This document shows, piece by piece, positions 35,813 through 47,826 of a stretch of DNA of 64,000 nt (positions within the stretch are counted from its first letter, which is position 1; each line of letters begins with the position of its first letter). The notes beneath the pieces are model-generated. The model ran no database searches and was not told the DNA's origin. It saw only the letters and a program-made list of their open reading frames with translations. The stretch spans positions 10,192,501 to 10,256,500 of the forward strand of contig JAYKKT010000059.1 in NCBI GenBank assembly GCA_036023115.1, read 5' to 3'. Source of the stretch: Brasenia schreberi (taxonomy: Eukaryota > Streptophyta > Magnoliopsida > Nymphaeales > Cabombaceae). Position numbers and translations under genes: made by a program.

Positions 35813-38709
35813 ATCTTAAAAAATTATTAATAGTAGACATGTCTTTATCTGCTACTCTATGACCTAAGGTTGATTTAATCTTGATGCTGGAAAAGTTTGT
35901 CGACTACACTTTAAATATTGGTAATAGAGTATAAAAATTTGGTTGACTTTGTTAGTGTTACATGCATTTATCGAGTCAGATTATTCCCAACATGATGATT
36001 CTAACCCAGAAGCTCAGATAAAATCATCGAGTATAAAGAGAAGGACACTTTTTGTTGCTATTGTATATTATTGGTATTGTTGAATGTCTTATTCGACGTA
36101 TATAATTCTTTTTCTTCCATGACAACGAAAGATTTGTTGGTTGCCTTTGATCGAAAATACAATATTGAATATCTCAGTCTTAAAAAATATTTCGTGACCA
36201 AGTTTCTAAAATATCAAATGGTAGAGGAGAAATTTATGACTAAGTTAGCACATGAGTTTCAGTTTCAATGCCATCATTTTAAGGAAGCGAAGATGAAACT
36301 TCATGATAAATTTATTGTTATGTCTATTATTGAGAAGTTTCTTAAGTCTTGAGAGGGTTTAAGTTTAGATCTTAAACATAAAAAGGTAAGATGATCTTAG
36401 ATGATCTTATGATAGACATGACAATATAGGAAAAGCATAGAAGCTAAAAACTTGTTATGTCTATTGACCTTAAACCCAATTTCATGGTTAAAAAGAAACA
36501 AATGAGTGATAATAAAGAAAAACAGACAAAGTAGAAATGAAAGCCTAAGATCCAAAAGAAACACAAAAACAAATTATGCTAGATTTGTGGTCAAGTTAGA
36601 CATTGAGCTAAGGAGTGATGCTCTAAGAAAACCAAGAAACTTGCGGCTGTAGAGGGAGGTATGGTGACCACTGCACCTATGACTAGTGATGTATCTCTTT
36701 CTCTTAAACCTAAAATCCTTTTTATTTATAAGCAATATTATTTGATTGTAGATATTGAAGTAAATGTATATGTTTGTACTGACTGATCTCTGCTTGTATC
36801 TTACTAGGCCATTTGTGGGAGAATTGTGATCTTAAATGATCATTTGATTTACTTCGAGAAAGAGGAGTTAGGCATATTCCTACAATTCACCGAAATATTC
36901 TCAGTGATCCATTTTAAGTAGGGAAGGCTTGAAATTTGATTATAAATATAATAAGGTTATAATTAAATGACTTAGTACTAAGTATTTCTTTGGGAATGAC
37001 TATTTGGGTGATGTAGAGGATTTATTTAAGATTCATATGAAACCTATAATTGATTCTTTTATGAATTTTAATGTTAATAAAACCTTTACTTTTTTTTTGT
37101 TTTTTATAATATTGAATTATCTGATGTATGACATATGATGTTGGTCATGTTAATTTTGATTCCATGAAATGAATGCTGAATTTAAAACTAATTCTCGAAA
37201 TTGTCATAGATAAAATACATAAATATGATATTTGTATGCAAGTGAAGCATCCTAGAAAACCATTTCATATGGTTGATTGAAAATTCAAAATTTCAGATTT
37301 TATGAAAACTTATATTTTTGAATTCAATGGAATGACAACTAGGGATAAGAAAAGATATTTTATTATATTCATTAATGATTGTAGTAGATACTGTTATATT
37401 TACTTAAAAGTAAAGATGAGGCCTTAGAAAAGTTTTGAATGTTTAGAAGTAAGACGCAAACACAAACTGGTAGGGCACTTAAACAATTAAAATATAATAT
37501 AAGAGGAGGATAAGAGTGATATTCATATGTCTTAGTTACAATATCCTTAGATTATCGATAATTTGATGTATCTAACCAACTATACAAGATGCCACTTTTA
37601 TTGTGTGTAAGTTGAATAGATACACTAGTTATTCTAATAGAATTTATTGGAAAATATAAGATAGAATACTTTGTTATTTAAAGGGAACTATCCGACCATA
37701 TTTCTCGTTCTACCTTTGAGATAAAAATGGTGTGCTAAAATGGTGTGCTATTGATGAGATTGGAATGAAAGCAAAATAGCTTAAAGAACTTATTTCCAAT
37801 TTACCTATAGTAAAAAAAATTCTTCCTAAAATTTTAGTTCATTCGGATATCATGACTATGAATTCTAAGGTCAGTAATTTTAAGTATAATCAAAAGGAAG
37901 TGAGGTACATCTAAGTTAGACATAGGTTTGTAAGAGTACTTGTGTCTGATGGGATAATACCGAAACTGTTGATTTTGTTAGATCCAAAGATAATACAACA
38001 ACAACAACAATTAAGCCTTTTCCCATACTAGACGGGGTCGGCTACATGGATTCTTTGTTTCCACAGATCTTAGATCCAAAGATAATACAGTTGATTATTT
38101 CACTAAGGGTTTATAGTTAACCTTAGTTGAAAAATCTAAATTGAGGATAATATTCAAACCCAAGAATTATTCACAAGTAGTGATAACCCAATCTAACTGA
38201 CTTAAGATCCCATGCAGTAGATTCAATGTGATAATAACAAGTTCGGTGAAAGATAACACTTAATAATATGATACTTTAGTATTTACGTATTTGTCTCTTC
38301 TAAAGCTAAAGTCATGACTGAAAGTTAGTAAGAGATTATTCTCTGAGTAAAATCAAGTCTTAGGACAAGATGCTACCAGTACATTCTTTGAGATGTCTAA
38401 CTAGGTGATTGATATCGTGAGACCACAATAGGGAATTTAGATTATTCCTTGAAATTAATTGTGATACAGGATATGAATGTATTGCCATTAATGCATCAAT
38501 CCTAAAGATCATTTCATAGCCTTATTACGTTTTTTCAATAAACACCTTTACACCCAAGATTTAGGTTCAAGATATACGTTTACTTAGTTCCTGTAAGAGT
38601 AATATTAAATAACTTAGGTAATAGTTTAAACCAAAAAGTATTATTAGTGAAAGCATAATACGACGGTTGATTGGGTAGAGCACTTCACACTTTAGACTTT
38701 GTGGGAGAT
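35813..38709 (+). mobile_element. Copia internal region, RT deleted
   Basis: Contains gag (36071-36352, UBN2-like, KYFVTKFLKYQMVEEKFMTK), a damaged zinc knuckle near 36575, a pre-integrase remnant (about 37130-37260), integrase debris (37260-37700), and an RNase H end (37745-38130: AKxLKELISNLPIVKKILPK, then ILVHSDIMT). The reverse transcriptase between integrase and RNase H is missing. The end of the ORF is split by the LINE scrap at 37997-38069. The polypurine tract gtgggaga precedes the 3' LTR. Stops throughout; non-autonomous or decayed. Confidence 0.8.
37978..38088 (-). mobile_element. 73-bp RTE LINE tail flanked by 19-bp target duplication
   Basis: 37997-38069 is the extreme 3' end of the RTE family on the minus strand (aacaacaacaacaattaagc, then ccatactagacggggtcggc). 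It is bounded by exact copies of ttagatccaaagataatac at 37978-37996 and 38070-38088. It splits the RNase H coding sequence of the copia element, whose reading resumes after it (VDYFTKGL). Confidence 0.93.
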
Positions 38710-39468
38710 TGTTGAAATTAATATTAATTAATGATGATTGGACCAATTAAGCTAATGTCTATTAATTACATTTAGTTCATGTTAAGTATCTCTAAATATT
38801 TATTTGATATATCTTTGATAAATATGAAAATCCTAAAGTCACACGTGAGTGAGGAACTTTTGCATGAGAAGACAAAGAGATAAAGTTTAGTCCCAATATT
38901 GATAGGTGAATGAATCTCATATGTCCTTTTATATAGATGTTAATTCATGAACGTTAGTTCAAAGAGTTTGAGAATGACATGAATGTCCACATGCGTGTGT
39001 CAGATTCAAAATCCAAACCATCATTTTTGTTTATAAAGCCGGATTAAGGTTCCCTAATTAGGTAGTTATTCATCACACACTCTCTCCTATGCTCTTCTTT
39101 TTCCCTACATTTCTTTATATTGTGTCTTGCTTCTGCTCTTCCATTGACTAGGAGGTTGAAGTGTGGCCAAAGTCGACTCAAGTTCAAGTACGTGCTCATG
39201 TTGCAGTGATTGTTTTATCTTGGAAGAAAGGTACTGGTACCAAATACATACCTAATAACGAATCATTGATTTCTCTAATACAAGTCCATACGAACGACTC
39301 AATCATATAAATGCTTCACTGATTTCCTTTTTGCTTTGCTTGTTTCCTGCCATGTTTGTGAATTAATTTCTTTGGATTTGATATCGACATGTTTATGATT
39401 ATTATATATTATTTGTTTATGATAGTTGCATATTATTTGTTTATTCATGTAATACTATAGTTTTTAAT
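38710..39468 (+). repeat. 3' LTR of the copia element
   Basis: Starts tgttgaaattaatattaatt after the polypurine tract and matches 34956-35812 with substitutions and deletions. The two LTRs differ at many sites, so the insertion is not recent. Confidence 0.78.
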
Positions 39469-40194
39469 GAGGATTCACGAGGACTTACAATAAAGAATTT
39501 CTACTAATTTAGATCACCATGGATAAAATGCACACACACAGACAAACACACGAAAACACGAGCGGATAACATATAATCTTCCATTGTTTTTTAGGTGATC
39601 GAGGGTTATTTTGCTCTTGCAAGCAACCTCAATAGAGTAGAAAATACAATTAGAGAATCAGAAACAAGAGACACCTGCTCAGTTTCAGTCTCAACACACA
39701 CACACACAACACGCACATACTCAACTTCGATATAAATTGGAATTTATGTCTGTCATGGGCATTTACCAGTACAACATCCTCTGGCTGCAAGTATGGAGGC
39801 CAATAACTGTGGTCGACAGCTTGAAGTAACTTTTAGATGATGTTCAGAAGAAGAATTACTGATAAGTTGCTCTCAATGACTTCATTGAACAACTCCATGA
39901 AGCTCAAGAGATCAAAAATTCAAGTATTGGAGCTAATTACGGGCAACTCTCCATAGTCATAATCAGCAACACTGGTTCTAATTGAACCCAACCAAACAAA
40001 AATACACAAGTGATAAGACTGGCAGATCTCAACCTCCTTTCTTTGACACACTTATATTGGTAAAATCCATAGAAACACATGCATAATAAACTAATATGCA
40101 ACAAATATAAACATACCCCAAGCAACAACAACAATCGCATATCCAAAGTCATTCATAAACAAACTATATGGAAAACAAAAGAAAAAATAATAAT
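39469..40194. other. Unassigned sequence next to a copia LTR
   Basis: Contains a cacacacaca tract (39532-39560) and AT-rich DNA. The frame at 39937-40152 (minus) is hydrophobic (LLLLLGVCLYLLHISLLC) but has no family match. It may be 5' flank or 5' UTR of the minus-strand copia copy that follows. Confidence 0.35.
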
Positions 40195-40650
40195 TAGAAG
40201 AAGAGCTTATCTGTGCGAGTTACCCTTGTAGACTTGTCGTAGAGAAATCAACGCCTCGCTATGAGTACACACGAGTACCAGTCTTCGAGTTGACCTCGAT
40301 CATGCCTCAATCGCCTATGGCTAGAGAAAAGGACAATTGAGAGCAGTCACACCACAGAAAATACCACGGGCAAGGGGAGTAGAGAATGTAAGCAAGAGAG
40401 GGAGAGAGTACAACAACAAAAACAACTAAGCCCTTTATCATACTAGATGGGGTCAGCTACATGGATTTTTTGTTTTCACATAGCTCTATCATGTGCCACG
40501 TTAGCAGTTAACTCACAATAAGCTAGATCATTCTTTATTGTTTCTTTCCAACACTTTTGTGGTCATCCTCTACCTCTTTTAATACTTTTCAAATTTAGTT
40601 TTTCATACCTTCTTGCTGGTTCTTCTTCTAATCTTCTTTCTATATGTCCA

Positions 40651-43450
40651 CCGTATCGCACCGTACGTATCGTATCGTGGCCCCGTATCGCAGGTGCGGG
40701 TGTATCGCACCGTATCGTGCGATACGGGCGATACGTCCTAGGACCCTTATAAAGGGTCCCGGCCAGAGAGAAACCCACGATTTTTCGTGGGTTTTCTCTC
40801 TCCTTTTGGGTTCTTCAAGCTCCCTAAGAGTCAGTTTTCGCCTCCTTGGTGTTCAAAGCTCTAAAATCGTGCCCTACGGTGTCCGTCCAAGCCTCCAAAC
40901 TCGGATTTAGGTATATTTTTAATGTTTTTTTCTATTTTTTTTCTTTATATTTATTGTTTTTTTGTGTTATTTCAGTTTTTTTTTTGAATGACCAAATATG
41001 AAGTAATTAAGTGTGTGTATACGATTTTTATTGCATTCATGAAGTGGGAGACACTCGATTTAAGTGTTATTTGAAGATTGGGGGATTTACGAAGTGCTTT
41101 TATTTTCAGGTTTTTGTTTGAATTAAAGTACTCCATTGAGATGACAGGAAGGGGTGGTAGAGACTCTCATTCAAAGTCTGATGATCCAGCATGGCAGTGG
41201 GATATACCAGTTGAGGGTTCAAGGTTACAAATCAGATGTTTATTTTGTGAAAAGGTGGTTAGTGGTGGAATTTCAAGGTTGAAACACCACCTAGCAGGAA
41301 CCAGAAAAGAAGTTGCTCCATACACACGCAGAGTTAGAAGTGTGCCAGAAGGTATTAAATGGCAATGCTTGTAGATGATTGAGAGCATACAGGAAAGGAG
41401 ACAACAAAAGGATGATTTTCAGATGTGTGAAGAAGCTGATGATGCTACTGCCACTGGAGTTGGATTCACTGATAGTTTGCCTTCAGATGTTAGAACAGAT
41501 ATTGGTAGTAGCAGTTCGCGAGCACCTAGCAGAGGAAAGAGGGTTGCAGCTGAAGACTTTGGAGGTGGCAGAAGAGGAAGTTCAGGAAGGAGTAGAGGAA
41601 GAGCTTATTCTAGCATACATTCATTTTTTCCTCCTTCCACTACAAAGCAACTGGAAAGGAGTTAGCTGATATTTATGGGACTTTCTACTGGACACCATGT
41701 GCAGTCCATTGTTTAGATCTCATCCTCGAGGACATTGGTGAGATGGATGAAATAAAGGCAACAACTGAGTGTTGCCAAGATATTACAAAATTCATTTACA
41801 ATCATGCATTTGTTTTGTGTATGATGAGGAGATACACAAAAGGTGCAGAGCTTCTTCGCACAACTACAACTCGGTTCGCAACAAACTTCTTATCTGTACA
41901 GAGTATTGTGAGACAGAAGCAAGCTTTAAAGAGAATGTTCTCCTTAGATGAGTGGCAACAATTTGCAGAGTTGCCACAAAACAGAAGGAACAAAAAGTTA
42001 AATGAGATTGCAGAAACGGTTTTTAGAAGTTCATTTTGGAATGCATGTATCAGATTATTGAAAATTACTTGTCCTTTAGTGAAAGTTTTGAGATTGGCTG
42101 ACAGCGAGGAGAAACCATCTATGGGCTACCTTTATGAAGCCATGGACAGGGCAAAAGAAGCGATCAGAAATAACTTTAATGGAAAAAAAAGAGATTATGT
42201 GCCCGTGTGGAAAATAATTGATAGTAGATGGAATAAACAATTGCATCAGCCTATTCATGCAGCAGCCTACTATCTAAACCCATCATTGAGGTACTCAGCA
42301 ACCTTCAAAAGGGACGGTGAGGTTAATCGAGGAATCATTGAATGCATCGACAGATTAGTCCCTGATGAGAGCATAGTAGATGCGATACATCGAGAGATGG
42401 AGATATATGATAATGCTCTTCACTTGATGGGTTTGCCTGTTGCAATTCGCAACCGCTCTACGATGCGTCCAGGTACATTGTTTATTTTCATATTTAAGTT
42501 GCATCTTACATTACTGTGGATTATTATGTCTCTAATGTTTATATTTTTTTTACAGATGTTTGGTGGAACAGGTTTGGAAGTGATTGTCCAAAACCTTAGA
42601 GATTTTGCAGTTAGAGTCTTAAGCCAAACCTGTAGTGCAACAGGTTGTGAAAGAAATTGGAGTGTTTTTGTACACATCCATACAAAAAAGCACAATAGGT
42701 TGGAACACAAAAGGCTTAATGATTTGGTTTATATTCGTTGTAACATGCGCCTTCGTGAAAGGTAATGTTGTATTACTTTCAAATTTTCAATTCGATATTA
42801 TTTAACTTCAGTTTTCAATTGTTAATATTACTTACTAATTGTTTATCTTTGTTTGTGTCGTAGGCAATTAAAAAAAGTAAATAGAGAAGAAAGTCAATTC
42901 GATCCAATAAGTTTGGATAATTTTGAGATATTAGAAGATTGGGTTATGGAAGACACTGAAGAAAATGCCCTCCTAACAGAAGAAGACGTTGCCTGGATTA
43001 ATTTGTAAGGAGCGCAACAACATTATGGAGATGAAGAATTTGATTTTGAAGAAGGTGTGGGCATGGCTGATGATGATGAGGATCTACAACAAGGAGAAGA
43101 TGAAGATTATTTAGTTGATGATCCTGATTACAATTTGTAAAATGTAACATTATATGTAACTGTAGTGTACTGTAAAGTGTAAATTATGTCTGTATTTTAT
43201 TTTTTGGATTCAAAATATGTAAATTTGGATGCAATTGTTCAATGTTGAATACTCAATCTGTACTAAACTTACATTATATGAATTTAAAGCAATTATCAGA
43301 TTTTTCTTGATTTTTTCTTGATTTTTTACTATTTTTTATTAATTTTTAATTAATTTTTGCATTATTTTAATATTAAAGTATGATACGATACGATACGCCC
43401 GTATCGTGAAGCCCAGCGATACACGATACGATACGCGTCAGACAACACTG
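40651..43450 (+). mobile_element. hAT transposon copy 1, inserted in the RTE LINE
   Basis: About 2.8 kb. The right end is gacaacactg (43441-43450), the reverse complement of a cagtgttgtc hAT terminus. The left terminus has lost its cagtg and begins within cgtatcg repeats. Both subterminal regions are packed with cgtatcg/cgatacg words, for example 40651-40740 and 43380-43436. The flanking LINE shares gtcca on both sides, the remnant of the target duplication. An internal deletion, relative to copy 2, removes the central part of the transposase between 41636 and about 41660. Confidence 0.88.
41141..43140 (+). pseudogene. hAT transposase (BED finger, hATC dimerisation), copy 1
   Basis: Starts at ATG 41141. 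An N-terminal BED zinc finger is visible (PAWQWDIPVEGSRLQIRCLF, then CEKVVSGGISRLKHHLAGT), followed by an in-frame TAG at 41372 where copy 2 has Gln. Next come a basic/serine-rich linker (41375-41665) ending SFFPPSTT, a deletion, and then the transposase core (41680-42472, CAVHCLDLILEDIGEMDEIK, AAYYLNPSLRYS). Intron 42473-42555 joins MRP-D to VWWNRFGSDCP. The C-terminal hATC domain includes LSQTCSATGCERNWSVF. A one-base insertion follows DCP. A second intron at 42762-42863 precedes an acidic tail ending DPDYNL. The premature stop, frameshift and core deletion make it inactive. Such transposases bind subterminal repeats and cut and paste the element. Confidence 0.87.
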
Positions 43451-46385
43451 GTCCAAACTATCTTAAATGATATTCTCTCATTTTATTCTCTATTGGTGTC
43501 ACTCCTAATTTGTTTTTAATAACCTCATTATGTATACAGTCTTTTCTTGTATGACCACTCATCCATCTCAACATCTTCATTTTTGTCATAGACATCTTTT
43601 GTACATGTTGACGGTTAACTGCCCAACACTCAGAACCATAAAAATGGCAAGTCTAATTGTTGCTCTATAATATTTACCTTTTAACTTTAATGGTATCTTC
43701 TTATCACAAAGAATACTTGATGCTCCTCTCCATTTTAACCAACCAGCATTAATTCTATGCATAACATCTCCATCAATTCTTCCGTTACTTTGAAAAATTG
43801 ACCCTAGGTATTTAAAACTTTCCTTTTGGGGGATGCAATGTGTGCCAATTTTAATTTCTATGTCATCTGAAGTAACCAAATGATCAAATTTACATTTCAT
43901 ATATTCTATCTTTGTTCTACTAAGTCAGAAGCCTTTACTTACTAATGTTTTTCTCTATAGTTCTAATTTTCTATTAACTTTTTCCTTAAACTTCTCCACT
44001 AACACAATACCATATGCAATTAACATATACAAGGTACTTCATCTTGAATATGTTTTGTTAACTCATCAATCACCATTATAAATAAGTATGGACTTAAAGT
44101 TAATCCTTGATGTAACTCAATATTAACTTCATGTCATTTCTTCATGAGTCATCATACATATTTTTACACCATTGTACATGTCTCTTATAAGGTTAATGTA
44201 TATAAATGGGATACCTTTTTTTTTCAAGGTTCTCCAACGAATCTCCCTCGGTACCCTATCATAAGCTTTTTCTATATCAATAAATATCATGTGAAGGACT
44301 TTTTTTTTTGCTCTAAAATGTTCCATAAGACATATTAAAAGGTGAATCGCTTCAACAATAGATCTGCCTAGCATGAATCCAAATTGGTTCTCTGTTGTAC
44401 TTGACACTCATTAACTTGATACCTCGATAATTCACACAATTCTGAATGTGTATCTTTTTCTTATATATGGGTATAAGTGTATTCTCTCTTCATTCCTCGG
44501 GTATCTTTTGGTTTCTCCATATTTCATTAAATAGTCTTGGGAGCCAAGTGATTCCTATTTCTCTTAGTATTTTCCCAACTTCTATAAAAATATTCTCTGG
44601 TCCTACCGATTTACCACCCTTCATATGTTTAAGAGCCTCTTTGACTTCATTCTTTTGAATACGTCGGTAGAAATTGTGGTTTATATACTTTTTTGATTTG
44701 GCTAACTCTTCTAAGCTAATAAATATCTTTATTTTTATTAAAAAGTTTATAAAAATAGCTTTTTCATCTATTTCTTATATCATCATTTGCTACTAAAATT
44801 TTTTCATCCTCGTCTTTGATGCATCTAACAAAATTAAGATCTTTAGTTTTCTTATCTCTAGCCCTAGCTATACTAAAAATATCTCTTTCACCCTCTTTTG
44901 AGTTGAGTTTTTTTATATAAATCCTCCCAAATTTTAGTTTTTGCTTCACTAACAGCCTTTTTCACTTCCTTCTTTGCTTTCTTATAAGCCTCTAAAGTTT
45001 TACTAGTTTTCTTAGCATAATGTAATTTGTAAGATGCCCTCTTTGTCTTGATTTTCACTCCACCACTAAGCTTCTTTTTGTGCCGGTACACCTACCTTAG
45101 ATTCACCTAACACATCTGTCGCCACTTTCCTAATATGTATAGCCATATTGTTCCACATATTACAAGGTGTACCAACATAATTCCAAGCATCTCCTTGAAG
45201 GACTTTCTGTTTAAATATATCTTCTTTCTCACTTTTGAGGTTCCACCATTTAGTCTGAATAGCTCAATGCACTATTTTCTTCTTTGTCTATTTTTTTATT
45301 TGTAAATCCATAACTAAAAGTCGATGTTGGGTGGTTAAACTTTTTTTTGGAATTACCTTACAATTTTTACAACACGCTCTATCTTTTTTTCTACAAATAA
45401 AGTAATCAATTTGTGTTTGTGATAAGCCACTCTTATAAGTAATTAAATGTTCATCTCGTTTTTTGAAGATTGTATTGACTATAAAGAGATCAAAAGCCAT
45501 AGCAAAATTTAAAATCTCCCTACCTTCCTTATTTATATCCCCAAAACCAAAGTTTCCATGAATCCCTTGATATCCTAATGCCTCTTTACCGACATGTCCA
45601 TTTAAGTCTCCTAAACAAATCATCTCCCTTTGTGGAATCTTTTGAATCACCTTATCTAACTCTTCCTAAAAATCTGTCTTTATACTATCTTCTAGTCCTA
45701 ATTAGGATGCGTAAGCACAAACTATATTCAAAACCTATGCTCCTAACACTAATTTTTCGGTTACCATATTGTTGTATGTCTACTACACTATCCTTTAAAT
45801 CTTTATTTATGATAATACAACTCCGTTTCAAGCCTTTTCCTTACCTGAGTACCATAATTTAAAACCTATATCTTCTATCTTTTTCTCCAACCCACTTTGT
45901 CTCTTGTAAACATAGAATATGAATCTTTCTCTGAATCATAGTATCTACCACCTCCATTAGCTTACCGGATAATGTTATGATATTTCACGAACCAATACAA
46001 ATCTTATTATCTAGGACTAGCTTCCTTACCCCCCGTGTCCGTCCATATTGAAAATGTAGAGACCCTCTCTGTAAATCATTTACAACATTCGAGCGGCAAT
46101 GTAGTGGGACTAACTTCTTTACCCACACTCATCCATGATCTGGGAACCCTCTCTGTAATTGTTTCATTACATCCAGGTGAAAATATAGTGGCCCTTGCTT
46201 ACTTATCACTGCATTCGGGCTCTACAGCGCGTCGCTAGGCGGAGACGCCCAAAAGCAATGCTCATAATTTGTGTAATCCATGGTACAAAAATTTGATAAA
46301 GTTTTACGCTGGCTGTCGGAAGCCTAACACAACCCTCCTCCTTTATCCGAGCTTGTGACTGGCAATGCAAGGGTGATCCCTTACA

Positions 46386-47826
46386 TGAACGACGTTATAG
46401 ATCATAAATCATAGGTTCGATCCAAATGATGCACATCTCCATCCCACGTAAACACTCTTGACTGTTAGATCAAAAGATTTTCATATAAAAAAATAGACCA
46501 AAGGCAATTCCAAAACCCAAGCCTAGGCCTAGCCCGACCCAACCCACACGTTGTGTTCTAACGTGTCCTTCCCAAGCTCTTTGAACTAAGGTTCATAAGC
46601 TATCAACTATGAAAGGGTTGTCTTTATAGTTGATATGCCCATTTAAGTCTCCTCCTAAACAAATCATCTCCCTTTGTGGAATCCTTTGAATCACCTTATC
46701 TACTTCTTCCCAAAAAGTTGTCTTTATAGTTTATACTATTTTCTAGGCCTACTTGGGGTGCGTAAGAACAAACTATATTTAAAATCTCTACTCCTAATAC
46801 AAATTTCAACGTCATGACTCGGTTACCATATCGTTGTATGTCTACTACACTATCCTTTAAATCTTTATTTATGATAATACCAACTCCATTTCAAGCCTTT
46901 TCCTTACATGAGTACCATAATTTAAAACTTGTATACTCTATCTCCTTTGCTTTTTCTCCAACCCACTTTGTCTCCTATAAATATAGAATATGAATATTTC
47001 TCTGAATCATAGTATCTACCACCTTCATTAGCTTACAGGAGAATGTTCCAATATTTCAAGAACCACTACGAATCTTATTATCTAGGACCAGCTTCCTTAA
47101 CCCCCACATCCGTCCATATTGAAAATGCAAAGACCTTATTTGTAAATTATTCACTATATTCGGGCGATAATGTAGTGGGACTAACTTCTTTACACACACT
47201 TGTTCATGATGTGAGAACCCTCTCTGCAATTGATTCACTACAATTGGGTGAAAATATAGTGGCCCTTGCTTACTTATCACTTCATTCGAGCTCTACAACG
47301 CATCGCTAGGAGGGTACGCCCCAAAGCAATGCTCATAATTTGTGTAATCTATTGTATAAAAATGTAACAAAGTTTTATGCTGGTTATCGGAAGCCTAACA
47401 CAACCCTCCTCCTTTATCCAAGCTTGGAACCGGTAATGCAAGGGTGATCCCTAACATGGGCGGCGTTATAGATCATAAATCATAGGTTCGATCCAAATGA
47501 TACATCTCCATCCCACGTAAACACTCTTGACCATTAGATCAAAAGATTTTCATACAAAAAAATAGACCAAAGACAATTCAAAAACCCAAGCCTAGGCCTA
47601 GCCCGACCCAACCCACACGCTGTGTTCTAACGTGTCATTCCCAAGCTCTTTGAACTAAGGTTCATAAGCTATCAACTATATAAAGGACATGTGGGTTTGT
47701 CTCATTCTTCAATATGGGACTAAACTTTGTCTTTGCTTGGTCATCAGATGCACAAGTCCCTCACATGTGACTTTTTTTACACTTTAAGACTTTCACGTAT
47801 ATCAATGATAAATCAATTGAATATTT
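46386..47826 (-). repeat. Tandem duplication of LINE 5' end plus LTR segment
   Basis: 46620-47463 repeats the LINE 5' portion already present at about 45590-46385 (tgcccatttaagtctcctcc, agcccatattg-type text, gacgcc/cgcccaaagcaatgctca). The adjoining LTR stretch 46390-46607 (acgttatagatcataaatca, tcgatccaaatgatgcacat) is repeated at 47464-47685. The period is about 1.07 kb. The copies differ at numerous positions, so the duplication is not recent. Confidence 0.8.
47819..47826 (+). repeat. 8-bp target-site duplication, left of hAT copy 2
   Basis: gaatattt, identical to 50982-50989. Eight-base duplications are the hallmark of hAT insertions. Confidence 0.9.

Larger units (their letters stand above)
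40407..46385 (-). mobile_element. RTE LINE copy 3, split by a hAT transposon
   Basis: Minus-strand RTE element. 40407-40650 is the 3' end (acaacaac tail, then the actagatggggtcagctaca block). The sequence breaks at ctatatgtcca and resumes at 43451 with gtccaaactatcttaaatga, which is contiguous in copies 1 and 2. Recognisable parts: 43586-43900 ([16 protein letters not shown]), 44129-44407 ([19 protein letters not shown]), 44764-45091 (linker) and 45288-45650 (endonuclease, DLNGHVG, SGLSQTQIDYFICRKKD). It reaches the RTE 5' end at about 46385. Many stops and indels. Confidence 0.9.

Noticed and set aside
42420..42710. Minus-strand 96-codon frame
   Set aside because: Shadow of the hAT transposase C-terminal exon and intron.
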